Positions 46,231 to 53,123 of a stretch of 53,123 nt of DNA are shown in pieces; the stretch's first letter is position 1; every line of letters begins with the position of its first letter. Source of the DNA: Myxococcota bacterium (lineage in GTDB: Bacteria > Myxococcota_A > UBA796 > UBA2385). Position numbers and translations under genes: made by a program. The stretch covers positions 1 through 53,123 of the forward strand of contig JAKLKF010000045.1 of assembly GCA_023150805.1 (NCBI GenBank). The letters are read 5' to 3'. Below the pieces are notes generated by a model that was given only the letters and a program-made list of their open reading frames with translations, was not told the origin of the DNA and did not search any database.

Positions 46231-47334
46231 GTGTCCACCCTGCGCCAGGCCCTCGCCGCGGCTGCTCCCCCGGTCTCGATGGCCGAGGGCTGGCGGGCCT
46301 TCCAGCGCGCGCTGCGGGCGTACGGGCGGGCGACCGGGGCGCGCGGCCTGCACGCGGATCGAGCCGCCCTGGAGCGCTGCCTGGACCAGCCGGCGCCCGA
46401 GGACCCGGCCGCCCTGCGCGCGGTGAAGGCCGACCTGCGCGAGCTGGTGCACGGGGGCCTTCCCGAGGGGGCGGCGGGCGAGGTGGCGGCGCGGGTGGAC
46501 GCGGCGCTGCGCGTCCTGGGGGGCGAGGTGGCGACCGAGCCGGTCCGGGTGGCGGTCGAGGGCTGGCCTCCCGGCGCCGACGCGGGCCTGCGGGCCGCGC
46601 TGGTGGGCCGGCCGGGGGGCGGTCCCTGGATGCTGCCGCCCGAGGAGGCGGCGGCCCTGGTCCGGGCGCTGGACGGGCAGGTGCTGGGGGGCGCCGTGCT
46701 GGCCGTGCGGGTGGCGCTGGCGCCCGGGCAGCGCTTGCCGGCGCCCGCTCGCGAGGCGCGGGACCGCTCGCGGCGGGGAGGGGAGACGCCGTGGCTGCCC
46801 CACCTGGACGAGGAGGGCGCGTACTCCCTGACGCCGCAGGACCTGGCGCGTCGGCAGGCGGCGCTGCTGCCGGGGCCGGTGGTCGTCGACGCCTTCTGCG
46901 GCTGCGGCGGCAACGCCATCGCGCTGGCGCTGGCGGGCCGGCGGGTGATCGCGGTGGAGCGGGACCCGGGGCGGCTGGCGCTGGCCCGGCGCAACGCGCG
47001 CGCCCTCGGCGCGACCCTGGAGCTGGTGGAGGGGGACGCCCGGGCGCTGCTGCCGGGGATCCTGGCGCGCCACCCGGGCGCCGACCTGCTGCTGGACCCC
47101 CCCTGGGGCGGGCCGGGCAGCGCCGGCCGGCCGGCCGGGTGGAGCGAGCTGGTCGCCCTGCCCGAGGCCCTGCTCGCCGCCTGTGGGCGCGTGCTGCTCA
47201 AGGCGCCGCGGGCCTTCTCCCTGGCCAGCCTGCCCGCGGGCCGCTCCTGGACCTGGACCTTCGAGCGCACCGCGCCGGGCGCCGACGGCCGCGCCACCGT
47301 GGCCTGCATCACCTGCCTGGGCGTCCCGCGCTGA
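46231..47334 (+). CDS. TGS1-like RNA/DNA methyltransferase-fold protein
   Basis: A 367-aa protein. The C-terminal half is a class I AdoMet methyltransferase of the trimethylguanosine synthase type: YSLTPQDLARRQA, then VVDAFCGCGGNAIALA (motif I), VIAVERDPGRLALARRNAR (acidic ribose-binding residue) and DLLLDPPWGGPG with the catalytic D-P-P-W (289-292). The N-terminal half is helical with no recognised domain. Bacterial TGS1-like proteins are mostly uncharacterised; RNA guanine-N2 methylation is the family precedent. The start is taken at GTG 46231 (GAGGAG 12 nt upstream); GTG 46177 is possible. It is divergent from the membrane protein gene. Confidence 0.8.
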   Translation: MSTLRQALAAAAPPVSMAEGWRAFQRALRAYGRATGARGLHADRAALERCLDQPAPEDPAALRAVKADLRELVHGGLPEGAAGEVAARVDAALRVLGGEVATEPVRVAVEGWPPGADAGLRAALVGRPGGGPWMLPPEEAAALVRALDGQVLGGAVLAVRVALAPGQRLPAPAREARDRSRRGGETPWLPHLDEEGAYSLTPQDLARRQAALLPGPVVVDAFCGCGGNAIALALAGRRVIAVERDPGRLALARRNARALGATLELVEGDARALLPGILARHPGADLLLDPPWGGPGSAGRPAGWSELVALPEALLAACGRVLLKAPRAFSLASLPAGRSWTWTFERTAPGADGRATVACITCLGVPR

Positions 47335-47444
47335 GGCGCCCCGCGCCGGCCCTGCCGCGACCTCCCGCCGCTCGGCGCCGCCCCCCGCGGAGCTATGCTC
47401 TGCACGCCCGTCGCGCCTCCTCCGCGCTCCCAGGGGTGACCGCC

Positions 47445-49358
47445 ATGCCGGACGACAAGATCCCGCCTCGCCCTCGGGGCTTCTCCTGGGGCCGGACGCT
47501 GGAGTCGGCCTTCCCCTTCCGGAAGGAGGGGGAGCCCGCCGGAACCGCCCGCCCCCCGGGCCCGGTCGCGCCCGCCTTCCCGGAGCTGGCCCAGGCAACG
47601 GCGGGCACCCCATCGCTCCACCCCGACGAGTCGGGCTTCGAGGAGCCGCCCTCCCTCTTCGCCGGCGCCCTCTCCCCCCTGGCGGGGACCGGGCCCACCG
47701 CGCCGTCTCCGCTCGCACCGGCCCCGTCCCCGGCAGCCGCGCCCGCGCCGGCCCCCCCCTCGCCCGACCCGGCCCCCCCCGACGGCGGCCTGGGCCTGGA
47801 CGACGCGCTGGCCGCCCTCTCCCGCCGCAAGCCGCGGCCGATCCGCCCGCGCCTGCCGGACCCCGAGCCCGAGGAGGAGGAGGCGCCCGCCCCCGCCCCG
47901 GCCGAGGAGCCGCGCTGGCCGGACACCGACGACCGGCTGGCCGCGGTCCGCCGGCTCATCCCCCGCAAGGACCCCGACCCCGTCGTGCCCCCGCCGACCG
48001 AGCCCGAGTCGGCGCTGCCCGAGCCGGCGCCCGAGCCCCGGCGCAGCACCCAGCGGCGCACCGGCTCGCGGACGGTGAAGGACGACCGCCCGCCGACCCG
48101 GCGCTTCCGGCCCGTCGAGCCCGCCACGCTGGAGGCCGCGGGCCTGGACGAGGGCCTGGCCGAGGCGCTGGTCGTCAAGCACCTGTACAACAACCCCGGC
48201 GCCAGCGGGCGCGCGCTGGCCTACGACATCGGCCTGCGCCCCACCATCGTCAGCCGCTTCCTGGAAGACCTCAAGATGCGGCGGCTGGCCATCCACCGCA
48301 GCGCCGCGGCGATGGGCGACTTCTACTACGAGCTGACCGAGGAGGGTCGCAGCGTCGCCCGCGAGCTGCAGAAGGACAGCCGCTACGCCGGCCCCGCGCC
48401 CGTGCCGCTCGAGCAGTACATCGAGAGCGTCAAGGCCCAGGCGATCAGCACCGAGCACCCCCGCCGGCCCCAGCTGCGCGGCGCCTTCGCCGACCTCAAG
48501 ATCAGCGAGGCGCTGCTCGACCGCATCGGCCCGGCCGTGACCCACGGCAAGGGCATGTTCATGTTCGGCCCGCCCGGCAACGGCAAGACCAGCCTGGCCG
48601 AGCGCATCACCCGCGCCTACGGCAGCACCATCTACATCCCGCACGCCATCTACGCCGGCGGCCAGATCATCCAGGTCTACGACCCCGCGGTGCACGTCGC
48701 GGTCGACGAGAGCGACATCCACCCCGGCATGTCGTCGGCCCGCGTCGACCGGCGCTGGGTGCGCTGCCGGCGGCCGACCGTGGTGGTCGGCGGCGAGCTG
48801 ACGCTGGAGGCCCTGGACATGGCCTTCGACGAGGTGGACGGCGTCTGCGAGGCGCCGATCCAGGTCAAGGCCAACGGGGGCACGCTGGTCATCGACGACT
48901 TCGGCCGGCAGCGCTGCCGCCCCGACGAGCTGCTCAACCGCTGGATCGTGCCCCTGGAGAAGCACGTCGACTACATCGCCCTGCCCGGCGGCCGCAAGGA
49001 GGCCTTCCCCTTCGAGTGCCTGCTGGTCTTCTCGACCAACATGGAGCCGCGCGACCTGGTGGACGAGGCCTTCCTCCGCCGCATCCCCTACAAGATCGAG
49101 GTCACGGGGCCGCCCGAGGAGCACTTCCGCGAGCTGCTCGACCAGCAGTGCGCCGAGCTCGACCTGGACGTCGAGGAGGGCGCCATCGACTACCTGATCG
49201 AGGAGTACTTCACCAAGACCGGGCGGGCGATGCGCTACTGCCACCCCCGCGACCTGATGCTCCAGGTCCACAACCTGTGCAAGTTCCGCGAGGAGCCGGG
49301 CGTGGTGAACAAGGAGACCATCGACCAGGCGGTGCTGCTGTACTTCAGCCTGTTGTAG
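47445..49358 (+). CDS. Winged-helix AAA+ ATPase with long disordered N-terminus
   Basis: A 637-aa protein. Residues 1-230 are Pro/Ala/Glu-rich and probably disordered, with short basic patches (RRKPRPIRPRLPDPEPEEEE). A winged-helix-like domain (about 240-312: VKHLYNNPGASGRALAYDIG, TIVSRFLEDLKMRRLAI, YELTEEGRSVA) comes before the AAA+ core: Walker A GPPGNGKTS (375-383), Walker B TLVIDDFGRQR (D484-D485), sensor VFSTNMEPRD and an Arg-finger-like FLRRIPYKIE. It is cytoplasmic, and the winged helix suggests nucleic-acid or protein binding under ATP control. The start is ATG 47445 with AGGGG 8 nt upstream; TATGCT (47394-47399) is a -10 candidate. Specific function unknown. Confidence 0.85.
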   Translation: MPDDKIPPRPRGFSWGRTLESAFPFRKEGEPAGTARPPGPVAPAFPELAQATAGTPSLHPDESGFEEPPSLFAGALSPLAGTGPTAPSPLAPAPSPAAAPAPAPPSPDPAPPDGGLGLDDALAALSRRKPRPIRPRLPDPEPEEEEAPAPAPAEEPRWPDTDDRLAAVRRLIPRKDPDPVVPPPTEPESALPEPAPEPRRSTQRRTGSRTVKDDRPPTRRFRPVEPATLEAAGLDEGLAEALVVKHLYNNPGASGRALAYDIGLRPTIVSRFLEDLKMRRLAIHRSAAAMGDFYYELTEEGRSVARELQKDSRYAGPAPVPLEQYIESVKAQAISTEHPRRPQLRGAFADLKISEALLDRIGPAVTHGKGMFMFGPPGNGKTSLAERITRAYGSTIYIPHAIYAGGQIIQVYDPAVHVAVDESDIHPGMSSARVDRRWVRCRRPTVVVGGELTLEALDMAFDEVDGVCEAPIQVKANGGTLVIDDFGRQRCRPDELLNRWIVPLEKHVDYIALPGGRKEAFPFECLLVFSTNMEPRDLVDEAFLRRIPYKIEVTGPPEEHFRELLDQQCAELDLDVEEGAIDYLIEEYFTKTGRAMRYCHPRDLMLQVHNLCKFREEPGVVNKETIDQAVLLYFSLL

Positions 49359-49373
49359 GCGCAGGCGCGCGGC

Positions 49374-50309
49374 TCAGCGCCAGCCGGACACCGGCCAGAA
49401 CTGGTTGGTGCAGTCGAAGCAGCCGCTGCCGGAGACGGTCAGGTACAGCGTGCCCTCGAAGTAGTCGCCCTCGCTGAAGGCGCCGTCGACCGACCAGGTC
49501 TCCGTGCACGATCCCGACAGCACGTTCTGGGCGGAGATCGTGTCCTCGCCGGTGAAGCTCCCGGTCATGGTGCCCGGCTGGCCCGAGCCGCCGCTGACGT
49601 AGACCAGCGGGTTGTTGTCGGTGACCGTCAGCGTCGAGAGGTTGATGTTGATGCCGATGCCGAAGGCGCAGGAGTAGCTGACCGGCGCCTCGAGGAAGTA
49701 CACGCCGGTCCAGTCGGTGGCGCAGTCCTCGTCGACGACCTCGTCGCAGTCGTTGTCGAGCTTGTCGCCGCAGTCCTCGTCGAAGTGGGTCGAGCGGCGG
49801 TCGTCGGCGTCGTCGCAGTCCGTACACGAGGTCTCCCCGTCCATGTCGACGTCGACCACGTCGTCGGTGAGCGGGTCGCAGTCGTCGTCGATGCCGTTGC
49901 AGCCCACCTCGCCGGCGTTGGGGTGCACGGCGTCGGACAGGTCGTTGCAGTCCTCGCAGGCGCTCCAGCCGTCGCCGTCCTGGTCGGGCGCGTCGAGGGT
50001 CGACTGGTCACAGTCGTCGTCGAGCCCGTTGCACGGGGCCTCGGCGGCGGCGGGGTTCACGGTGGGCTCGCCGTCGTTGCAGTCGAGCAGCGTGGCGGCG
50101 TAGACCTGCTGGCAGTCGGGGTTGGCCCCGTCGAAGAAGCCGTCTCCGTCGGCATCGAAGGGGGAGTCCACCGTCTCCTCGTCCTCCTGCTTGACGCCGT
50201 CGCAGGCCGGGTCGTCGGGGGCCTGGACCACGCTGACGTCCGAGCCGCAGGCGGAGAGCAGCAGGGCGAGGGCGGACAGCCGCGGGAGGCGAGGGGAGAG
50301 CCGGCGCAT
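49374..50309 (-). CDS. MopE-like lipoprotein with calcium-binding D/C-rich repeats
   Basis: A 311-aa lipoprotein: leader ALALLLSAC (lipobox LSAC, about Cys21). The middle carries three or four copies of the MopE-type repeat (CNGLDDDCD, CNGIDDDCD, DNDCDEVVDEDC, with D-x-D-G-D-G loops such as DADGDGFFDG and DQDGDGWSACEDCND), known in myxobacteria and Methylococcus surface proteins and expected to bind calcium and form disulfides. The C-terminal domain of about 115 residues is beta-rich with a CFDCTNQFW ending. Start ATG 50309 with GAGG 5 nt upstream; ATG 50336 is further upstream. CATAAT (50340-50335) is a good -10. It is divergent from the next gene. Confidence 0.88.
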   Translation of the reverse strand: MRRLSPRLPRLSALALLLSACGSDVSVVQAPDDPACDGVKQEDEETVDSPFDADGDGFFDGANPDCQQVYAATLLDCNDGEPTVNPAAAEAPCNGLDDDCDQSTLDAPDQDGDGWSACEDCNDLSDAVHPNAGEVGCNGIDDDCDPLTDDVVDVDMDGETSCTDCDDADDRRSTHFDEDCGDKLDNDCDEVVDEDCATDWTGVYFLEAPVSYSCAFGIGININLSTLTVTDNNPLVYVSGGSGQPGTMTGSFTGEDTISAQNVLSGSCTETWSVDGAFSEGDYFEGTLYLTVSGSGCFDCTNQFWPVSGWR

Positions 50310-50334
50310 GGGGACCTCGGAGGGAGCGTCGCGC

Positions 50335-50340
50335 ATTATG
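50335..50340 (-). promoter_or_regulatory. CATAAT -10 element of the MopE-like gene
   Basis: On the minus strand CATAAT matches the sigma70 -10 in five of six positions and lies 25 nt before ATG 50309. A matching -35 would fall near 50358-50363, where nothing clear is seen. Confidence 0.4.
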
Positions 50341-50379
50341 ACAGGGAAGCCCGCCCCTCGACGCGGTCGTGGAGGTCCG

Positions 50380-51333
50380 ATGCGCGCCCTGCTCCTGCCC
50401 CTGCTCCTGGCCCTGGTCAGCCCCCGGCCGGCCCGGGCGGCCTCGCGGATGGTGATCCACGCGCCGGGCACCGTGACCGTCGTGATGGACAACCGCCCGG
50501 TGTCCTCGGCCGGCAACCTGGGCCGCACGACCCTGTCGGCGGTGACGCCGGGGCGCCACGAGCTGCAGCTCCGCGACACCACGGGGCAGGTGCTCTACAA
50601 GGCGACCATCGAGGTGCCCGACAACGCCAGCGTGACGGCGACCTGGGACGGCGCGGCGATGACCCTGGTCGGCGCCCACGAGGTGAGCGCCCTGTCGGCC
50701 GAGCCCCCCTCGGCCTTCCGCGACCCGGCCGACGTGGCCCCGGAGCCCGACGACGCCGCGCTGCAGGCGGCCAACGACCAGGAGCACGGCAACCAGCTCG
50801 CCAGCGCTCACGGCCAGGGCGAGGTGCGGGACACGCACGCCGTGGGCGGCCGCATCCCCTACGAGGTCTCCCAGGCGGCCGGGACGGTCGCCAGCGCCGC
50901 CATCGGGACACCCTCGCTGCTGAGCAGCCCGGTCGCCAGCGCCGCCAGCGCGGTCGGCGGCGGCTTCGTCTACATGATCAACACGGCCGAGGCCGGGGGG
51001 ATCCGCAAGCGCTACTCGCCCGACGCGCGGCAGGGCAACCCCAACGTGCCCCCTCCCATCCTGGAGGAGGTCAAGCTGGTCAACCTCGGCGGACAGCCGA
51101 TGAGCGTGTACGTCGACGGCATGTGGCTGTACGACTTCGCCGCCGGGCAGACCGAGAAGAGCTTCAAGATCGAGGTCGGCCGCAGGGAGCTGTTCTTCGT
51201 GGACCCGCAGCGGAAGCAGATCGTCCACCAGGGCTCGCTGCGCATCAAGGAGGACTACGTCATCGTGCTCGAGTTCTCGCCGACCCAGGCGCCGCGGGCG
51301 ACCAACGCCAACTGGGCCTGGGCGCCGATGTAG
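50380..51333 (+). CDS. Secreted PEGA-like protein
   Basis: A 317-aa protein with a cleavable leader (LLLPLLLALVSPRPARA) and no lipobox. The first domain (about 22-85: GTVTVVMDNRPV, VTPGRHELQLRD, KATIEVPDNASVTATWDG) has the PEGA pattern of small surface beta-domains. A low-complexity Ala/Asp/His linker (about 95-150) and a Ser/Ala/Gly hydrophobic segment (ASAAIGTPSLLSSPVASAASAVGGG) follow, then a second PEGA-like domain (about 225-305: EVKLVNLGGQPMSVYVDGMWLYDF, VGRRELFFVD). The start is ATG 50380 with GGAGG 4 nt upstream. Probably an envelope scaffold or peptidoglycan-associated protein; not known. Confidence 0.78.
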   Translation: MRALLLPLLLALVSPRPARAASRMVIHAPGTVTVVMDNRPVSSAGNLGRTTLSAVTPGRHELQLRDTTGQVLYKATIEVPDNASVTATWDGAAMTLVGAHEVSALSAEPPSAFRDPADVAPEPDDAALQAANDQEHGNQLASAHGQGEVRDTHAVGGRIPYEVSQAAGTVASAAIGTPSLLSSPVASAASAVGGGFVYMINTAEAGGIRKRYSPDARQGNPNVPPPILEEVKLVNLGGQPMSVYVDGMWLYDFAAGQTEKSFKIEVGRRELFFVDPQRKQIVHQGSLRIKEDYVIVLEFSPTQAPRATNANWAWAPM

Positions 51334-51352
51334 GGACCCGGGCCGGAAGGGC

Positions 51353-52810
51353 CTACGGCGGGGGCCACTGCTCCTTGCCGGCGACGATGCGCTCGGCCTG
51401 CGTCCGGCCCCAGGTCTGGCTGTGGGGGTGAGACCGGGGCTCGGCCAGCTGCCAGCCGCCCAGGGCGGCCTCGACGGCGGCGGCGGCGGCGATGGCCAGG
51501 TGGTCCCGGCCCTGCCGCGCGACCACCTGCACGGCCACGGGCAGGCCGCGGCTGTCGAAGCCGGTGGGGACCACGGTCACGCCGCACTGCATCACGTTGA
51601 AGATGGCGGTGTGGCCGAAGTCGAAGGGGGTGGTCCAGGCGCCGCGGTGCTTGGGGGCTGGGCGGCTGTAGGGCGGGTGCAGGAGCACGCCGCCGTCGCC
51701 CAGCAGCTCGTCCAGCTCGGCGCGCAGGGCGCGGCCCTGGTCGACGAAGCGCCGCTGCAGGGCGGGCAGCAGGTCGGCCACCACCTCGCTGGCGGTCACC
51801 AGCAGCGCGTCCATGCTGTAGCGGGGGCGGCCGATCGCGTGGCGCAGCAGCTCGCCGGCGACGCTGATCCGGCGGCCCTGGCCCAGGATCTCGGCGTAGG
51901 GCAGGCTGGCCGCCTGGTGCAGCATCGCCGACCAGATCTCGACGGCGTGGCGCAGGCGCTCCAGCTTGACCTCGCGCACGGTCGCGCCCGCGTCGGCCAG
52001 CGCCTGGGCGGCGGCGCGCACGCCGGCGCGCATGGCCGGGTCGACCGCGATGCGCCCGTTGCTCTCGACCGGGATCACGGTCAGGGCGCGGAGGTCCACG
52101 GTGGAGGGATCCTGCAGCGCCGCCGCGGTGCAGTGCGGGTCCAGCCCGTCCGGTCCGGCCAGGATGCGCAGCAGGGGGAAGAGGTCCTCGACCCGCCGGA
52201 CCAGCGGCCCCGAGGCCAGGTAGGCGCCGGTGTCGTCGAGCAGGTCGGGGAACTGCCCGCTGTTGGGGACGAGGCCGGCGCTCGGCTTGTGGCCGACGGT
52301 CCCGCACATCGCGGCCGGGATGCGGATCGAGCCGCCGACGTCGCTGCCCAGGCCGACCGGGCTGCAGCCGCTGGCGACGAGGGCCCCCTCGCCCCCCGAC
52401 GAGCCGCCCGAGGTGCGGGAGAGGTCCCAGGGGTTGTTGGTGCGGCCGTAGACCAGGTTGGTCGTCTCCATCCACAGGCCGCCCTCGGGCGCGTTGCTCA
52501 CGCCGAGGGGGATGAAGCCGGCGGCGCGCAGGCGGGCGACGGTGGTGGCGTCCTGGTCGGGGACGTGGTCCTTGCGGGAGAGCACGCCGCCGGTCTTGGG
52601 CAGGCCGGCGACGGCGAAGAACTCCTTGATCGTGCAGGGCACGCCCAGGAAGGGGGGCAGCTCCGCCAGGGCGGCGCCGGCGCGGTGGCGCGCGAGGGTG
52701 AGCCGCTCGTCGGCCGCCGCGGCCTCCTGGCGCGCCTGGGCGAAGCGCTCGGCGACCATGGCGTTGAGCAGGGGGTTGACCTGCTGGATGCGCGCGATGT
52801 GGGCCTGCAC
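51353..52810 (-). CDS. Amidase-signature family hydrolase
   Basis: At least 485 aa of an amidase-signature enzyme (serine hydrolase of amides). Catalytic Lys in GVPCTIKEFF, the cis-Ser of the Gly-Ser-rich loop in RTSGGSSGGEG and the nucleophilic Ser in GSDVGGSIRIPA; all three are present. Late PTGFDSRGLPVAVQVVA also fits. The first ATG/GTG/TTG-type start is GTG 52810, but the same frame reads convincingly amidase-like upstream (ALRSGALSSADLVQ, back to about 52894), so the protein probably begins earlier. CTG 52894, overlapping a TGA as CTGA, is the only candidate unless a frame error exists. Substrate unknown; the tunnel type resembles fatty-acid amide hydrolases only in general. Confidence 0.87.
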   Translation of the reverse strand: MQAHIARIQQVNPLLNAMVAERFAQARQEAAAADERLTLARHRAGAALAELPPFLGVPCTIKEFFAVAGLPKTGGVLSRKDHVPDQDATTVARLRAAGFIPLGVSNAPEGGLWMETTNLVYGRTNNPWDLSRTSGGSSGGEGALVASGCSPVGLGSDVGGSIRIPAAMCGTVGHKPSAGLVPNSGQFPDLLDDTGAYLASGPLVRRVEDLFPLLRILAGPDGLDPHCTAAALQDPSTVDLRALTVIPVESNGRIAVDPAMRAGVRAAAQALADAGATVREVKLERLRHAVEIWSAMLHQAASLPYAEILGQGRRISVAGELLRHAIGRPRYSMDALLVTASEVVADLLPALQRRFVDQGRALRAELDELLGDGGVLLHPPYSRPAPKHRGAWTTPFDFGHTAIFNVMQCGVTVVPTGFDSRGLPVAVQVVARQGRDHLAIAAAAAVEAALGGWQLAEPRSHPHSQTWGRTQAERIVAGKEQWPPP

Positions 52811-52890
52811 CAGGTCGGCAGAGGACAGTGCACCCGACCGCAGCGCGGCGGCCAGGGCGGTGGCCGAGGCCCGGAGGGGGTCCAGCTCGC

Positions 52891-53013
52891 TCAGGAGGCC
52901 ATCCCAGCCAGCACGACCGCGCCGGCGATCAGGCCGAGGAGCAGGAGGGAGACGAGGAGGACGGGGCCGACGGAGCCGCCCGGCGCGGTCGCGGGCGCGG
53001 AGGGGGCGGCCGC
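52891..53013 (-). other. Open frame with Pro/Ala linker and hydrophobic segment, directly upstream of the amidase, no start codon
   Basis: Between a TAG (53016-53014) and a TGA (52893-52891) the minus strand reads an Ala/Pro stretch followed by a hydrophobic run (GPVLLVSLLLLGLIAGAVV) and AGMAS-stop. There is no ATG, GTG or TTG in that stretch before the hydrophobic run. It could be chance, or a membrane anchor separated from the amidase by a sequence frame error. Confidence 0.3.
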
Positions 53014-53060
53014 CTACCGCTCCCAGCGAGAAGCCGAAACGGCGGCGGCGAGGTGAGGCG

Positions 53061-53123
53061 ATGAGATCGCAGAAGACACGTCCGTTTCCCTACTTCGTCG
53101 GCATCCACTCGCTGGAAGAACTC
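53061..53123 (+). CDS. Start of a gene cut by the right window edge
   Basis: ATG 53061 with GAGG about 8 nt upstream opens 21 codons to the edge, beginning MRSQKTRPFPYFVGIH. The basic then aromatic start looks like real coding sequence and is divergent from the amidase, but it is too short to assign. Confidence 0.5.
   Translation, partial: MRSQKTRPFPYFVGIHSLEEL

Noticed and set aside
52828..53064. Short plus-strand frame near the right edge
   Set aside because: Arg/Gly-rich and antisense to the amidase start and intergenic region; no ribosome site or motif.

Overview
The window is very GC-rich and densely coded. No intergenic gap exceeds about 190 bp, and I see no rRNA, tRNA, CRISPR array or insertion sequence. 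The gene content points to an uncultured or little-studied Myxococcota-like (deltaproteobacterial) genome. The signs are many short-leader lipoproteins with low-complexity DGG or TD spacers, a MopE-like Ca-binding lipoprotein, an ASST-type lipoprotein, a TonB-C/TonB-receptor fusion, a class II HMG-CoA reductase with a mevalonate kinase, and PHP-type and Cys-rich secreted proteins. This placement is inference from content, not from a marker gene.

Layout. (1) 1-3733, plus strand: a left-truncated TIM-barrel glycoside-hydrolase-like gene, then two translationally coupled lipoprotein genes. (2) 3760-13043, minus strand: a PHP-domain lipoprotein, mevalonate kinase, class II HMG-CoA reductase, a small lipoprotein and two tandem long-chain acyl-CoA synthetases. 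(3) 13142-15122, plus: a membrane histidine-kinase-like protein lacking the phospho-acceptor His, and a lipoprotein. (4) 15139-20378, minus: a NAD cluster with glutamine-dependent NAD synthetase, a minimal pyruvate-kinase-like protein, a vWA/zinc-ribbon protein, an NMN adenylyltransferase-like protein and a double cNMP-binding protein. (5) 20475-31731: ABC-F ATPase, SelO, a DGG-linker lipoprotein, glutaredoxin-like, MiaE, Spx/ArsC-like, TPR, ASST, a (Thr-Asp)35 lipoprotein, a degenerate aldo/keto reductase and a Dam-type methylase. (6) 31811-36163: TonB receptor plus coupled lipoprotein, and an orphan ParA. (7) 36232-40766: squalene-synthase-like, DUF5685-like and lipoprotein operon, a secreted protein and a polytopic membrane protein. 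(8) 40953-45396, plus: a second, complete version of the cassette seen at the left edge. (9) 45363-53123: a membrane protein, a TGS1-like methyltransferase, a winged-helix AAA+ ATPase, a MopE-like lipoprotein, a PEGA-like secreted protein, an amidase and the first 21 codons of another gene.

The most interesting element is the duplicated cassette (regions 1 and 8). Each copy has a 700-800 aa protein with clan GH-A-style catalytic signatures, followed by two start/stop-overlapping lipoprotein genes. The four lipoproteins share motifs (C-x-x-P-P, a Y-x-x-W core, a V/L-C-I/V strand) and look like one family in two subtypes. The complete copy also has an upstream 142-aa beta-rich gene. In front of that lies a run of 16 cytosines, placed where it would separate a possible -35 from an extended -10, which suggests a phase-variable surface system. 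A second recurring pattern is a TANNNN hexamer 6-7 nt before start codons that lack a clear Shine-Dalgarno, which would fit leaderless transcripts.
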